Positions 63,481-64,000 of a stretch of DNA of 64,000 bases are shown here, piece by piece. Origin of the DNA: Aquatica leii (lineage: Eukaryota; Arthropoda; Insecta; Coleoptera; Lampyridae); assembly GCA_035610365.1 (NCBI GenBank), contig CM069433.1, positions 178,390,882 through 178,454,881 of the forward strand. Reading direction: 5' to 3'. The notes below the pieces were generated by a model that had not been told where the DNA came from, did not search any database, and saw only the letters and a program-made list of their open reading frames with translations. The position numbers and the translations under genes were made by a program. Every line of letters starts with the position of its first letter. The first letter of the stretch is position 1.

Positions 63481-63865
63481 AACTATGGGTATTGATACAA
63501 GAAAATCAGAATAAGTTAGAAGCGTGGGAACGCAAAATGTTAAGGTGTATATATGGAGGAGTAAAGAAGGGCAACGTGTGGAGGAGAAAACATATTGCCG
63601 AGCTAGAAGAAATTTTCAAGAACCAGGAATCATAAATGTGGTCAAAAGAAACAGGCTAAGATGGCTAGGGCACATTGCAAGGCTAGAAGAGCAACAACCA
63701 ACAAGGCAAATATTTTTCCCGCAGATTGGGTGAGGAAGATATCCAAGAAGATGTTAAAAGTTTAAAAATCAAAAACTGGGTGGACTGTGTAAGAAATGGA
63801 AAGGAATGAAGAAAAAAGCTACTAGTCATAGACCTTCAGGCATAGAGTGCTGAAAATATATATAC

Positions 63866-64000
63866 TAGTGAGTCGAAAGATAACTGTAAATCGTCTGCAA
63901 TCTCCAATGTTGAAGAAGAATTTGCTTCAAATCTGGATGACAAAAATTTATTAAATATTGATTATGCTCAACCAGATCCCCTATCGAACAAAGTTTATTT
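63866..64000 (+). CDS. Possible edge exon of unknown gene
   Basis: An open frame on the plus strand reads SESKDNCKSSAISNVEEEFA then SNLDDKNLLNIDYAQPDPLS and runs off the edge. Composition is protein-like, but an alternative minus-strand frame is also open, and there is no clear polypyrimidine tract before the only nearby AG. Very uncertain. Confidence 0.2.

Larger units (their letters stand above)
60450..63865 (+). mobile_element. Non-LTR retrotransposon, decayed
   Basis: Plus strand: an ORF1 coiled coil (60653-60877) and RRM-like part (60996-61160), an APE-type endonuclease (61373-62030), a charged linker, and a reverse transcriptase in pieces (62640-63480), then a C-terminal NRLRWLGHIARLEE-type segment. 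The 3' end passes into a TATATATA run at about 63850. Several frameshifts and an internal RT deletion. It lies in an upstream EXOC1 intron, antisense to the gene. Confidence 0.8.

Noticed and set aside
1..64000. tRNA, rRNA, CRISPR arrays or bacterial operons
   Set aside because: Nothing resembling a tRNA cloverleaf, rRNA or spaced direct-repeat array was recognised by eye. Introns and element types are eukaryotic.

Overview
The window looks like an arthropod, most likely insect, nuclear genome. It is AT-rich, its genes carry GT-AG introns, and it is dense with BEL/Pao, Ty3/Gypsy, Penelope, Helitron, mariner, hAT and non-LTR elements. Three host genes can be reconstructed exon by exon; every junction below was chosen so that splice sites and reading frame agree. 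No bacterial gene, CRISPR array, rRNA or tRNA was seen.

Layout. (1) 1-4659: a BEL/Pao LTR retrotransposon cut by the left edge. (2) 5608-22787, minus strand: the N-terminal half (861 codons) of a Dicer-2-type gene (helicase, dimerisation domain, platform), the siRNA/antiviral Dicer. Its RNase III half lies off the left edge. Its two ~7 kb introns hold a Helitron, mariner, pogo and copia remnants, and a Penelope-like element nested in a non-LTR retrotransposon. (3) 22.8-37.7 kb: repeat-rich intergenic DNA with two hAT-type elements with perfect 8-bp target duplications, a decayed Penelope element, a fold-back structure and an LTR-like segment. (4) 37721-49835, plus strand: TARBP1, a SpoU-family tRNA 2'-O-ribose methyltransferase (1265 aa). 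Its second intron holds a Ty3/Gypsy copy whose 5' LTR is split by a mariner-type element. (5) 49889-59581, minus strand: EXOC1 (Sec3), the exocyst subunit, complete at the C-terminus, with the N-terminus off the right edge. One intron holds a second copy of the same Gypsy family. (6) ~60.4-63.9 kb: a decayed non-LTR retrotransposon.

The most unusual observation is in the two Gypsy copies. The pol frame does not end after the integrase C-terminal module. It runs on, in frame in copy 1, into a region that reads as a TARG1/OARD1-like macrodomain (ADP-ribose binding/hydrolysis fold), followed by a short hydrophobic ORF, the polypurine tract and the LTR. Both copies carry it at the same place, so the capture predates both insertions. 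The Penelope element carries a complete type I hammerhead ribozyme consensus in each of its near-identical 234-bp inverted flanks. The TARBP1 and EXOC1 stop codons are 53 bp apart, around a perfect 12-bp palindrome that gives AATAAA on both strands.

All family calls come from reading motifs and from memory of the families. No database search or structure prediction was run.
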